The position numbers were made by a program, and so were the translations under genes. Positions 8,688 through 17,135 of a DNA stretch of 64,000 nt are shown here, in pieces. How positions within the stretch are numbered: position 1 is the first letter of the stretch; every line of letters starts with the position of its first letter. The notes beneath the pieces are model-generated. The model was not told the origin of the DNA and made no database searches. It saw nothing but the letters and a program-made list of their open reading frames with translations. The stretch lies in contig JAEXOR010000044.1 in NCBI GenBank assembly GCA_023439185.1, positions 124,001-188,000 of the forward strand, written 5' to 3'. The DNA comes from Bacillota bacterium (GTDB lineage Bacteria > Bacillota > Desulfotomaculia > Desulfotomaculales > Desulfallaceae).

Positions 8688-9998
8688 ATGGACTCAACAA
8701 TTATGCTTATCGGTGGTCTTTCATTTTTTGTATTGTTTTTATTGCTTTTTATGGGTGTTCCCATAGCTTTTGCCGCTGCTTTTTGCGGTATTATCGGTTT
8801 ACTTATTTTACAAGGACCGGAAATAACCTGGATGTATGTAAGTACCGCTCCCTATAGCGAAGCTACTGTTTACAATTATATCCTTATTCCACTGTTCATT
8901 TTTATGGGAGAGCTTGCGTTCCACGGAGGGTTTGCGACAGGAATTTTCTATACGGCAAGTCAATGGATAGGAAGAATACGCGGCGGACTGGGAATAGCTA
9001 CCGTGCTTGGCGGAGCAGGCTTTGGCGCGTTATGTGGTTCAAGTGTGGCTGCCGCCTCCACACTTAGCAAAATATGTATCCCCGAAATGAAGAAGCATGG
9101 TTATAATAATATATTTTCCTCAGGAATAGTTGCTGCCGCTTCAAACTTGTCGTCAATAATCCCTCCCAGTGGATTGTTTATAATGTACTCGCTGTTGACG
9201 GAACAATCTGTTGGATTGTTGTTTATTGCCGGGATATTACCTGGGATTCTTAAAGCTTTATTATATTCAATTACCAGTTATATAATGGCCGTTAAAAATC
9301 CAGGCTGTGTTGCTTCTTTACCGAAAAAGACCTCATGGTTCGATAAATTTATCTCAATAAAATATAGCTGGGGTATGATAGTAACTGTCGTTATAGTGTT
9401 TTTAGGAATCTATACCGGGTTCTTTTCTGTTACCGAGGCTGCCGTTATGGCAACTTTTTTTATCTTTATGTTAACTTTATTATTGAAGAAGTTATCAATA
9501 AACGGCTATTTAAATGTTCTTCTTGATACCGCTAAAACCACGTCCATGATTTTATTTATAATTGTAGGGGTAATGATCTTTACGCGTTTTTTAGCTGTTT
9601 CAAGATTTCCGTATGAGTTGGCCTCATTTCTAACCGGACTTCCGGTCCCTCCTGGAGTGATCTTATTTTTTATTATTATTGTTTATTTGGTTTTAGGGAT
9701 GTTTTTTGATGCTATAAGTGTACTTGTATTAACACTTCCTGTTTTTTTCCCTACTATTATATCCCTTGGATACGACCCGATATGGTTTGGTGTAATAGTA
9801 ATACTCCTGTGCGAGATAGGTTTGATTACGCCGCCTGTCGGAATTAATTGCTATGTGGTTGCTTCGTGTGTGCCGTCTCTCCCCGTAGAAAGTGTTTTTA
9901 AAGGTGTCTGGCCATTTTTAATTGTAGACTTTATTCTTTTGGCCATACTGATAATGTTCCCCGTTATTGTTTTGGTTTTGCCGTATAGCATAAGGTAA
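8688..9998 (+). CDS. TRAP transporter large permease (DctM family)
   Basis: A 436-residue, very hydrophobic protein with about a dozen membrane segments and typical DctM features (GVPIAFAAAFCGIIG near the start, GLITPPVGINCYVV near the end). ATG 8688 is preferred over an earlier GTG because AAAGGA lies 9 bases upstream and the protein then has the family length. It forms the translocation channel with the small subunit encoded next. It directly follows the binding-protein gene, whereas the small subunit more often sits between the two. Confidence 0.92.
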   Translation: MDSTIMLIGGLSFFVLFLLLFMGVPIAFAAAFCGIIGLLILQGPEITWMYVSTAPYSEATVYNYILIPLFIFMGELAFHGGFATGIFYTASQWIGRIRGGLGIATVLGGAGFGALCGSSVAAASTLSKICIPEMKKHGYNNIFSSGIVAAASNLSSIIPPSGLFIMYSLLTEQSVGLLFIAGILPGILKALLYSITSYIMAVKNPGCVASLPKKTSWFDKFISIKYSWGMIVTVVIVFLGIYTGFFSVTEAAVMATFFIFMLTLLLKKLSINGYLNVLLDTAKTTSMILFIIVGVMIFTRFLAVSRFPYELASFLTGLPVPPGVILFFIIIVYLVLGMFFDAISVLVLTLPVFFPTIISLGYDPIWFGVIVILLCEIGLITPPVGINCYVVASCVPSLPVESVFKGVWPFLIVDFILLAILIMFPVIVLVLPYSIR

Positions 9999-10048
9999 AC
10001 CGCAGGAAATTAATTGAGTTGCAATAAGACAAAAAATGAGGGGTATTT

Positions 10049-10579
10049 ATGAGGGCTATTTATAATATTTTTGTAAATATTTACAAGGCATGTGCCGTAA
10101 TAGGCGCGATATGTATTTTCCTCAGTATGATTTTAGGTATGATTGTGATAGTTGCCCGTTCTATATTTAACTATTCAATTCCCGGGCATTATGAAATAAC
10201 CAAGTTATTTTTGGCTGTAATCGTTTATTTTACTATTTCATATACGCAATATTGCAAGGGAAATGTTAGTATTGGACTATTTATTTCTAAAATCGGAGGG
10301 ACCAAACGATTATATATTGATATATTAAACCTTTCTTTATGTTTAATCGTGTGCGCTTTTTTATTTTGGGGCACTTCGCAAGAGGCGGTGAAAGCTATGA
10401 TTATAAAAGATTTTCAAATGGGCATATATAATTTCCCTTTATGGCCCAGTAAGCTTGGTGTGTCAATAGGATTTCTGTTTCTGTTGACATGCCTAATTAT
10501 TCAAATATTGGAAAAAATTAAAGAGTTGCGTTCTTCAAGTAAAGATAACGTTCATCTGACAGGTGTGCCGGAAGATTAA
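10049..10579 (+). CDS. TRAP transporter small permease (DctQ family)
   Basis: 176 residues with four predicted membrane helices and the DctQ pattern (early ICIFLSMILGMIVIVARS, later FPLWPSKLGVSIGF). It is the small membrane partner of the DctM-like permease 50 bp upstream. GAGGGG precedes the ATG. The binding protein, large and small subunit together make a complete secondary, binding-protein-dependent importer. Confidence 0.88.
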   Translation: MRAIYNIFVNIYKACAVIGAICIFLSMILGMIVIVARSIFNYSIPGHYEITKLFLAVIVYFTISYTQYCKGNVSIGLFISKIGGTKRLYIDILNLSLCLIVCAFLFWGTSQEAVKAMIIKDFQMGIYNFPLWPSKLGVSIGFLFLLTCLIIQILEKIKELRSSSKDNVHLTGVPED

Positions 10580-10639
10580 TGTTGGGTTAAATAGTAAGTT
10601 ATCGTAAATGTGCTGACTATTGTGCAGGAGGTTATAAAT

Positions 10640-11455
10640 ATGCCGGCTGACGGAAAAGAACTTTCGAGCGAAGTCAAAGATCTTGCCCCTATTCCCGGGA
10701 ACTGCAACGTACCGGTTAGCGGGCCGATCAATCTGAAGGGGAAGGTGGCAATTGTTACCGGAGCTAAAGGAGGTATCGGTCAGGCTGCTTGTTACGCTCT
10801 GGCTCAAAAGGGGGCAAACATCATTGTATCTGATATTTCCTCCTGCGCTGAAACAGTTGCAGGGTTAAAAAACATTGGCGCAGATATTGAGCACATTATA
10901 GTGGACGTTACGAAAGAAGAAGATTGTAACGACATGGCAAGCCTGGCCCTGAAAAAATTTGGGCGTATCGACATTCTAGTGAACAGTGCCGGGGTACTGG
11001 ATCTTACCCCTATTGACAGGCTCTCATTGGAGGAATGGAATCGGGTCATCAATATTGATCTTACGGGAACCTTCCTGAGTACCAAGGCTGTTTGGAACAT
11101 TATGAAACGGCAGAAAAGCGGAAAAATAATTTGTCTCAGCTCGGTGGCCGCCAAGATAGGCGGAGCTCTATCGGGACCCCATTATGTAGCGGCCAAAGCA
11201 GGGGTGGGAGGGTTTGTTAAATGGTGTGCCAAATACGGTGCTCCTGACGGCATACTGGCAAATGCCATTGCTCCCGGTCCCGTTTGGACACCCATGACCT
11301 TGGGGAGCCCTTACCCGGAGTCCGTTGTTCCCATTGGACGTATTGGCCGTTCTGAAGATATAGCTGAACCAATTATTTTTCTCGCTTCAGATATGTCCAA
11401 CTTTATCACCGGCTGCGTGCTTGATGTTAATGGTGGGATATTTATGACATTATAG
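10640..11455 (+). CDS. Short-chain dehydrogenase/reductase (FabG-like)
   Basis: 271 residues. ATG 10640 follows AGGAGG; an upstream start lacks a site. A tail of about 25 residues precedes the Rossmann fold, whose cofactor motif is TGAKGGIG. NSAG and the catalytic Ser-Tyr-Lys (SSVAAK, then HYVAAKAG) are present, so it should be an active NAD(P)-dependent oxidoreductase. In this setting oxidation of a 3-hydroxyacyl-CoA to the 3-keto form is the most likely role, though a cyclic alcohol is equally possible. It follows the TRAP genes with no terminator between, so it is likely in the same operon. Confidence 0.88.
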   Translation: MPADGKELSSEVKDLAPIPGNCNVPVSGPINLKGKVAIVTGAKGGIGQAACYALAQKGANIIVSDISSCAETVAGLKNIGADIEHIIVDVTKEEDCNDMASLALKKFGRIDILVNSAGVLDLTPIDRLSLEEWNRVINIDLTGTFLSTKAVWNIMKRQKSGKIICLSSVAAKIGGALSGPHYVAAKAGVGGFVKWCAKYGAPDGILANAIAPGPVWTPMTLGSPYPESVVPIGRIGRSEDIAEPIIFLASDMSNFITGCVLDVNGGIFMTL

Positions 11456-11476
11456 TTTGCTTATTCCCTGGGCGCA

Positions 11477-11514
11477 CCTTAATGGGAGTGTCAATTCTGA
11501 CACTCCCATTAAGG
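11477..11514. promoter_or_regulatory. Perfect 17-bp-arm dyad, second copy of the 7228 type
   Basis: Arms CCTTAATGGGAGTGTCA and TGACACTCCCATTAAGG are perfect complements around ATTC. The central 30 bases match the dyad at 7228 with one difference. It begins 22 bp after the dehydrogenase stop. A run of eight T's follows about 10 bases later, so a terminator role is possible, but the shared core TGTCA..TGACA and the sigma-54 promoter downstream favour a regulatory site. Confidence 0.6.
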
Positions 11515-11627
11515 TATATTTACGCTTTTTTTTAATTGATCTTTCAGTCTAAGTTGGTGAGTGCGGATACTTTAAACCTTTTATGTTGGCAGCAAAAATA
11601 GGAGGCGCTGTCAAATGCACATCTGCA

Positions 11628-11676
11628 ATTATCAAGAATGGGACACGCTTATTGAATGTGTCCCATTCTTGATAAT
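11628..11676. promoter_or_regulatory. Perfect 19-bp-arm dyad with TGTCCCATTCTTGATA arms
   Basis: Arms 11628-11646 and 11658-11676 are perfect complements around an 11-base loop. Each arm carries TGTCCCATTCTTGATA, which matches the 1444 dyad arm at 13 of 16 positions. It lies 63 bp upstream of a sigma-54 promoter. The 408-bp gap 11456-11863 contains the 11477 dyad, this dyad and that promoter, and no gene. Confidence 0.65.
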
Positions 11677-11738
11677 GATTAAAGTAATCCGACCTTTCAG
11701 CAAGCCCTGTTAAGCCTTATATTAAATATTTTTACTAT

Positions 11739-11754
11739 TGGCATAACTTTTGCT
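11739..11754 (+). promoter_or_regulatory. Sigma-54 promoter for the 11864-17948 operon
   Basis: TGGCATAACTTTTGCT fits the -24/-12 consensus very closely. It lies 110 bp upstream of the flavin oxidoreductase gene that opens a run of six closely spaced genes. Confidence 0.85.
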
Positions 11755-11863
11755 GTTTACTTCAGAAATCATGTTTTGGAGGTGTGCGATCAGAATCAAA
11801 AGGGATGGCGTTCCAAGTAAATAGATTATCAATGAACAGATTTTTAAAAGAGGAGGATGTATC

Positions 11864-13213
11864 ATGTCATCATTTACCAATCTAATGTCACCAATCAAAA
11901 TAGGTCCCGTCGAGTTAAAAAACCGTTATGCGGTAGCTCCAATGAATGAAACTTTCGCGGGCGCGGCCGGGGAGGCGACCGCCCAGTGCATCTCTTATTT
12001 CGCCGCGCGGGCCAAGGGTGGCTTCGGCCTGGTGATCACCGGGGCGATTATGGGAACGAAACTCTCGTCCAGGTATGTCTGGGGCAGAAATCTCCACCTT
12101 TTCAGCCCGTTGCACGTACAGGCGCTGCATCAGATGTGCGAAACCGTGCATTACTTTGGGGCTCAGATTGGAGCGCAGATGACCATTGGCTTTGGCCGGC
12201 AGGGACATTCTGACGACCACCACGAACTGGTCCCCGCGGCCACCGGAGGACTGCCCTACGAGCAGGCGCTGGAAAAACAGCCCAAGCTGATTTGTGACAT
12301 TCCCAAAAGGCAGGAATCCGCCCGTCCCTATTTGGTTGGCCAGAACACCTATGCCATGAGTATTGAAGAGATCCACCGCGAGCAAAAGGAATATGCCCGG
12401 AGTATCCAACTGGCGTTGATTTGCGGCTTTGACGTGATTGAAATTCACGGCCCCCACGGATACCTTGAGCATCAGTTCTTATCTCCGTTAACCAACAAGC
12501 GTACCGATATGTACGGCGGTTCCTGGAGAAACCGCAAGCGGTTTCTTATTGAGGTCGCGGAGCAGACTCGCTATGCTGCCGGTGACGGTGTGGCGGTGGG
12601 ATGCCGCATCTCCGCGGAGGAACATATGGAAGGCGGCTTGACCCGGGAAGAAATGATTGACCTTGCCAAAGACCTGGAAGCCTGTGGAATGGATTATATC
12701 AGCCTCTCCGACGGCGGCGGTTATGAAGAAGCGGGCCATCTGGTCCCCGACCCGGACCGTTGGGAACACTATCCCGACCAGGCCGCCGACTTTAAAAAAG
12801 CATTGAAAATCCCGGTTATGTTCGCTGGGGCGCACGACCCGGTGCTGGCAGAAAGCTTAATCGTCCAGGGTAAAACCGATCTTATCGCCCTGGGCCGCCA
12901 GTCCTTTATCGACCCTGAATTGCCGAACAAGGTGGCGGAAGGGCGGCTCGACGATATCCTGCGCTGCAAACGCTGCAATATGTGTCTGTCGCGCGCTCTG
13001 GCCGGCGCCGGTCCCCGGTGTCCGTCCAACCCGGTTCTGGGTCGGGAATACGCGATGCCTGAATATCAGATTGGGCCCCGCAAACCCGGCGAGCCCTTCA
13101 TGCCCCGTGGCGTGGCGGCGGGGTATCCGGCCCTTGAAAGGCCGTGGTGGAAGAAAGAAGTGCCGTACATGGAAAAGAGCCCCACTCCCTTCCGTGGTCC
13201 CGGTCCCCGGTAA
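11864..13213 (+). CDS. Old-yellow-enzyme family FMN oxidoreductase with Fe-S cysteine motif
   Basis: 449 residues. The N-terminal 350 form an OYE/2,4-dienoyl-CoA-reductase-type TIM barrel (LMSPIKIGPVELKNR at the start; EIHGPHGYLEHQFLSP and RTDMYGGS in the active-site region; ALGRQSFIDP near the phosphate site). A cysteine motif follows, CKRCNMC with a fourth Cys 12 residues on, as in members that bind [4Fe-4S]. The C-terminal FAD/NAD domain of full-length dienoyl-CoA reductases is absent, so electrons must come from a separate donor. It likely reduces a conjugated C=C bond in the pathway. AGGAGG precedes the ATG. Confidence 0.88.
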   Translation: MSSFTNLMSPIKIGPVELKNRYAVAPMNETFAGAAGEATAQCISYFAARAKGGFGLVITGAIMGTKLSSRYVWGRNLHLFSPLHVQALHQMCETVHYFGAQIGAQMTIGFGRQGHSDDHHELVPAATGGLPYEQALEKQPKLICDIPKRQESARPYLVGQNTYAMSIEEIHREQKEYARSIQLALICGFDVIEIHGPHGYLEHQFLSPLTNKRTDMYGGSWRNRKRFLIEVAEQTRYAAGDGVAVGCRISAEEHMEGGLTREEMIDLAKDLEACGMDYISLSDGGGYEEAGHLVPDPDRWEHYPDQAADFKKALKIPVMFAGAHDPVLAESLIVQGKTDLIALGRQSFIDPELPNKVAEGRLDDILRCKRCNMCLSRALAGAGPRCPSNPVLGREYAMPEYQIGPRKPGEPFMPRGVAAGYPALERPWWKKEVPYMEKSPTPFRGPGPR

Positions 13214-13234
13214 TTAAAAATGGAGGTGTCTGTG

Positions 13235-14248
13235 GTGGAGAACACATTCCAACAGGATGATTTTTTTAAAATTGACCCCGAGGCTCACCTGGTGGGGGAC
13301 GCGGAACCCCTCAGCTATTTTCCGGGCGTTCAAATGTGGTGGAAAGCAATTGACTCAATCAAGAGGCCCATGGCGACGGGAATGCCGCCCGCCGTCATGG
13401 AAGGCCTTGAACCTTACGAAATGCAGAAGCAGAAAGACCCGGAGTATATTTTAAAATTTATGGACAAATACGGCGTGGACATCGCTTGCCTGCTGCCGGA
13501 ATCCATGATGGACACAACCGGCTACACAAGCCGTTTTTGCTCCAACGGCGAAATGGCCAAGGCGGTTGAAAAACATCCCGACCGCTTCATGTACCAGCCC
13601 AATATCTCGCCCATCAAATACAAAGGAGTCAAAAATACTATTTGGGAACTGGAATATTGGGTTAAGGAAAAAGGCGCTAAAATATTTAAGTTTTATCCTC
13701 CTGAGGACACGTATATCAACGATCCGGATCTGTGGCCGTTTTACAAAAAAGCCCAGGAATTGGGGATCGTCCTGGATATCCACACCGGTTTTTGCTGGGT
13801 GCCGCCGGGTAAAAGCAAGTACAGTTTGCCCATTCAACTGGATGATGTGGCCAGGGACTTTCCGGAATTGAAGCTCGTCGCCTTCCATATGGGCTATCCC
13901 TACTGTGACGACCTGAACATGGTGGCCATGGGGCATCCCAACGTGTATCTGTGCCTCAGCCTGCTAATTCCGTGGGCGCTAAACGCCCCGAGAAAATTCG
14001 CCAAAATATTAGGGGAGGCGCTTAGGTTTGTCGGGCCGGATAGGATAATCTGGGGCACCGACACCCCCGGGTTCGGTTTTCAGGTCAAGTTTTCAGTGGT
14101 GGGTTTCCGGGATTTTCAGTTCTCCGAGGACATGAAAAAAGATTACGGATACCCCGAAATTACCGACGAGGACCGCCGGAAAATATTTGGCGGTAATTTG
14201 GCCCGGCTCCTTGGCATTGACCCGACGGTGAGAAGAATCAAAAAGTAA
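13235..14248 (+). CDS. Amidohydrolase-2 family metal-dependent hydrolase or decarboxylase
   Basis: About 337 residues. GTG 13235 is chosen because GGAGGTG ends 6 bases upstream; the ATG at 13220 lies before that site. Family features: an E-x-H in FFKIDPEAHLV near the N-terminus, VLDIHTGF in the middle, LVAFHMGYPY, and WGTDTPGFG near the end, giving plausible metal ligands Glu, His, His and Asp. The family includes ACMS decarboxylase, gamma-resorcylate decarboxylase and ring hydrolases, so it may hydrolyse or decarboxylate a cyclic or beta-keto intermediate. It is tightly placed between the OYE-type gene and the acyl-CoA dehydrogenase. The exact reaction cannot be read from the sequence. Confidence 0.82.
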   Translation: MENTFQQDDFFKIDPEAHLVGDAEPLSYFPGVQMWWKAIDSIKRPMATGMPPAVMEGLEPYEMQKQKDPEYILKFMDKYGVDIACLLPESMMDTTGYTSRFCSNGEMAKAVEKHPDRFMYQPNISPIKYKGVKNTIWELEYWVKEKGAKIFKFYPPEDTYINDPDLWPFYKKAQELGIVLDIHTGFCWVPPGKSKYSLPIQLDDVARDFPELKLVAFHMGYPYCDDLNMVAMGHPNVYLCLSLLIPWALNAPRKFAKILGEALRFVGPDRIIWGTDTPGFGFQVKFSVVGFRDFQFSEDMKKDYGYPEITDEDRRKIFGGNLARLLGIDPTVRRIKK

Positions 14249-14265
14249 AGAGGGGTAGTTTGACT

Positions 14266-15426
14266 ATGAATTTTAGTTTTAACGAAGATCAAATATTGTT
14301 GAGAGATACGTTCAGGAATTTTTGTAAGAAGGAACTGCCCAGGGAGTACGTTCGCTGGCTTGATGAAAATGTTGACTTTATACCTAAAGAGCTTTGGGAT
14401 AAAGTAGCCGACCTGGGGTATATGGGCATTAGAATTCCGGAAGAGTACGGCGGTTCCGGCATGACCCTGACCGACTACGTGATTGCCTGCGAGGAAATGG
14501 CGACGGCCTCCACGGCGGTGGCCATGTGTTGCGGGGCATCGCCGGATTTCGGCGCCAGCATCATCAATAAAATTGGCACCAGGGAGCAAAAAGAGTTTTT
14601 TCTTCCGCAAATCGCGGCCGGCCGGCTTAAGTTTTGCATGGCCCTGACAGAACCGGCCGGCGGTACGGATATTCTGGGAGCTATCAAGACAACCGCCCAA
14701 AAGCAGGGCGACCGGTTTGTCATCAACGGGCAAAAGGTGTTTATCACTGCCGCCCATGTGGCGGACTATATGCTGGTTATTGCCATTACAGATCCGCAGG
14801 CGAAACGTTCACGCGGGTTGTCCATTTTTATTGTTGACGCCAAAACCCCGGGTATCACGGTGGTGCCGATTAAAAAGCTGGGCGTACATGCCTGCGGAAC
14901 CAATGAAATATTTTTGGAAAACGTCAGCGTACCCGAAGAAAACGTGCTGGGGGAGCTAAACAAAGGCTGGTACAATCTGTTGGAAATTCTGAACCCGGAA
15001 AGGATCGTGACATCTGTTTTCTCTCTGGGCATCGCCAAGGCTGCCTTTCAGGATGCCCTGGCCTATTCCCAGCAGAGATTTGCCTTTGGCAAGCCCATCG
15101 GGCAGTTTCAGATTCTCCAGCATTACCTGGCGGAAATATCCATCGCCATTGAGAACGCCCGGAACCTGATCTATAAATGCTGCTGGCTGCAGGAAAACGG
15201 GCTTCCCTACCACGTGGAGGCCTCCATGGCCAAGATTGTGGCGGGCTACGCGTCGGAGATCGCCGCTATTAAAGGGATGGAGATCCTGGGCGGGTACGGC
15301 TACACCATGGAATATGACCTGCAGCGTTATTTCCGGGATTATAAGCAGATGATTTTCTCTCCCATTTCAGATGAGATGGCTAAAAACATGATTGCGGAAT
15401 GGATGGGACTGCCGCGGTCATTTTAG
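14266..15426 (+). CDS. Acyl-CoA dehydrogenase family flavoprotein with atypical C-terminus
   Basis: 386 residues with the full acyl-CoA dehydrogenase fold: FSFNEDQILLRDTFRNFCKK, CMALTEPAGGTD in the FAD-binding middle domain, AYSQQRFAFGKPIGQFQ, and EILGGYGYTMEYDLQRYFRD near the end. ATG 14266 follows GAGGGG. The usual YEGT-E segment that supplies the catalytic glutamate is replaced by FSPISDEM, so the base must come from elsewhere or the reaction differs. It should introduce an alpha,beta double bond into an acyl-CoA using an electron-transfer flavoprotein not encoded in this window. Confidence 0.9.
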   Translation: MNFSFNEDQILLRDTFRNFCKKELPREYVRWLDENVDFIPKELWDKVADLGYMGIRIPEEYGGSGMTLTDYVIACEEMATASTAVAMCCGASPDFGASIINKIGTREQKEFFLPQIAAGRLKFCMALTEPAGGTDILGAIKTTAQKQGDRFVINGQKVFITAAHVADYMLVIAITDPQAKRSRGLSIFIVDAKTPGITVVPIKKLGVHACGTNEIFLENVSVPEENVLGELNKGWYNLLEILNPERIVTSVFSLGIAKAAFQDALAYSQQRFAFGKPIGQFQILQHYLAEISIAIENARNLIYKCCWLQENGLPYHVEASMAKIVAGYASEIAAIKGMEILGGYGYTMEYDLQRYFRDYKQMIFSPISDEMAKNMIAEWMGLPRSF

Positions 15427-15515
15427 AAGTCCGGTTGATACCATTAACGGCCTTGGGGGTACCGGCCATTCAATAATGCATGTATGATACCGGGACAAAA
15501 TTAAGGAGGGTCATT

Positions 15516-16691
15516 ATGAGTAAAGGACGGTTCGCCATTATCTCCACCGGCGAAGTGCCATGCGGCTGGTATCCGGAGCGCAGTCACCTGGAAATCGCTT
15601 CATTAGTCGGCTACAAAGCAATCAAGGACGCCGGTATAGATAAAAACCAAATTGACGCGGTGATCGGCCAGATGTCAATCATGGGCAATGACTGGAATGC
15701 GGAGGTTACCTTCGGCAGGCTGCCCGAGGCGCTGGGGCTAAAAGGCTGCAAAAACACTCAACTGGTTTCCGCCGGCGGCGGCTCCAGCCATGCGGTGCGG
15801 AAAGCCGCCGAGGGATTATTGGGCAGCGGCGCGGCGGAAGTGGTACTGGTAATCCATGCGCAGAAGTTTTCGGATTTTACTCCGGGGCAGATGGCGGAGG
15901 GGTTTGCCAAGGCCGGCTGCGATCCGGAATGGGAAATCCCCTACGGCATGAATTTCAACGCCCTGGGCGGAATGATCGCTGAAAGGTACATGCACGAAAC
16001 CGGCACCACCATGGAGCAGTTGGCCGCTGTCTGTGTGTCGCACCGCAAATGGGCGCTGCTGCATGACGACGCCATGCAGAAAAAGGAGCTGACTGTTGAG
16101 CAGGTGCTCAATTCCAAAATGGTTGCCACGCCATATACTGCTTTTATGTGCAATTTGCTGGCCGACGGAGGGAGCGCCTTTATCATGACCACCGCAGAGC
16201 GGGCCGGGAAACTGGTGGATAAGCCCGTCTACCTGCTGGGTGAGGGTTCCAGGTTCTCGCACCGCAATTTAACCAAGGCCAGGGATTTAACCAGGATAGT
16301 AAACGAGCCGCCTGCGCTTGAAGCTTACAAACAGGCCGGACTTGGACCTGGAGATATGGATATCGCCCAGGTTTACGGCGCCTACCCGGCCAACATCCTG
16401 ATGTTCTTTGAAGCTTTTGGATTCGCCAAACGGGGAGAAGCCGGGCAGGTTTTTCTGGATGGCCATACCTGGCCGGGCGGCAGAATTCCCACCTGCACCA
16501 ATGGAGAAGCCCTGTCCTTCGGCCATACCGGAACCGGCGTGGGCACCGCGCTGCTGGTGGAATGCGTGCGTCAGCTTCAGGGCAAGGCGGGAAGAGCCCA
16601 GGTGCCGGGAGCCCGCTTCCTGATTGAAAACTGCGGCGGAGGCGCCTGGATGGACTGTCACGTAAGCATTATGGGCAATGAAATTGTTTAG
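15516..16691 (+). CDS. Thiolase-fold (SCP2/Ltp2-type) protein lacking the usual nucleophilic Cys
   Basis: 391 residues of the lipid-transfer/SCP2 thiolase class, starting at ATG 15516 behind AAGGAGGG. In the place where thiolases read CASG, this protein reads VSAGGGSSHAV, so the acyl-accepting cysteine is absent. GHTGTGVG (for GHPxGxxG) and NCGGGAW remain. It is immediately followed by a DUF35 partner. That pair resembles Ltp2-ChsH2-type aldolases, and BbsB-BbsA-type thiolases more loosely. It may therefore cleave a beta-hydroxyacyl-CoA by retro-aldol chemistry rather than by thiolysis; this is inference. Confidence 0.85.
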   Translation: MSKGRFAIISTGEVPCGWYPERSHLEIASLVGYKAIKDAGIDKNQIDAVIGQMSIMGNDWNAEVTFGRLPEALGLKGCKNTQLVSAGGGSSHAVRKAAEGLLGSGAAEVVLVIHAQKFSDFTPGQMAEGFAKAGCDPEWEIPYGMNFNALGGMIAERYMHETGTTMEQLAAVCVSHRKWALLHDDAMQKKELTVEQVLNSKMVATPYTAFMCNLLADGGSAFIMTTAERAGKLVDKPVYLLGEGSRFSHRNLTKARDLTRIVNEPPALEAYKQAGLGPGDMDIAQVYGAYPANILMFFEAFGFAKRGEAGQVFLDGHTWPGGRIPTCTNGEALSFGHTGTGVGTALLVECVRQLQGKAGRAQVPGARFLIENCGGGAWMDCHVSIMGNEIV

Positions 16692-16707
16692 GAAAGGAGA
16701 AGGAAAA

Positions 16708-17124
16708 ATGAATACGGCAGGATATAACAAACCACTGCCCCAGCCCCAAAAGTGGTCCCGGCAATTCTGGCAGGGGACCAAAGAAAACAAGCTATTGCTG
16801 AAGAAATGCACCGGGTGCGGACATATCGATTTCCCGCCCTATATGTATTGTACGGAATGCATGTCTCTGGAGCATGAGTGGATAGAGTCGTCAAAAAAGG
16901 GGACGGTTTATTCCTTCTCCATAACCTATGTGGGAGCGCCCCCGGCATTTACCGAAGATCAGCCCTATACCTTGGTATTTGTAGACTTGGATGAAGGAGT
17001 CCGGATGCTCAGCAGAATAGTGGACTGCCCGTCGGAGGACGTCAAGATCGGCATGGAAGTGGAGGCGGTATTCGACCCCGTAACCGGGGATACCACCCTG
17101 GTTATGTTTCGGCCGTTGAAATGA
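16708..17124 (+). CDS. DUF35 OB-fold protein with rubredoxin-like zinc ribbon
   Basis: 138 residues. ATG 16708 lies behind AAAGGAGAAGG. The zinc ribbon is CTGCG...YCTEC (two CxxC pairs), followed by an OB-fold acyl-CoA-binding region with the typical segment GTVYSFSITYVGAPPAF. Such proteins act as obligate partners of SCP2-type thiolases or aldolases, as in BbsA-BbsB and ChsH2-Ltp2. It starts 16 bp after the thiolase-fold gene, and its stop overlaps the downstream reading region. Confidence 0.9.
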   Translation: MNTAGYNKPLPQPQKWSRQFWQGTKENKLLLKKCTGCGHIDFPPYMYCTECMSLEHEWIESSKKGTVYSFSITYVGAPPAFTEDQPYTLVFVDLDEGVRMLSRIVDCPSEDVKIGMEVEAVFDPVTGDTTLVMFRPLK

Positions 17125-17135
17125 GGAGTGAAAAA

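Noticed and set aside
11915..12472. A 185-codon minus-strand open frame
   Set aside because: It is opposite the well-supported OYE-family gene and shows no homology-like motifs.
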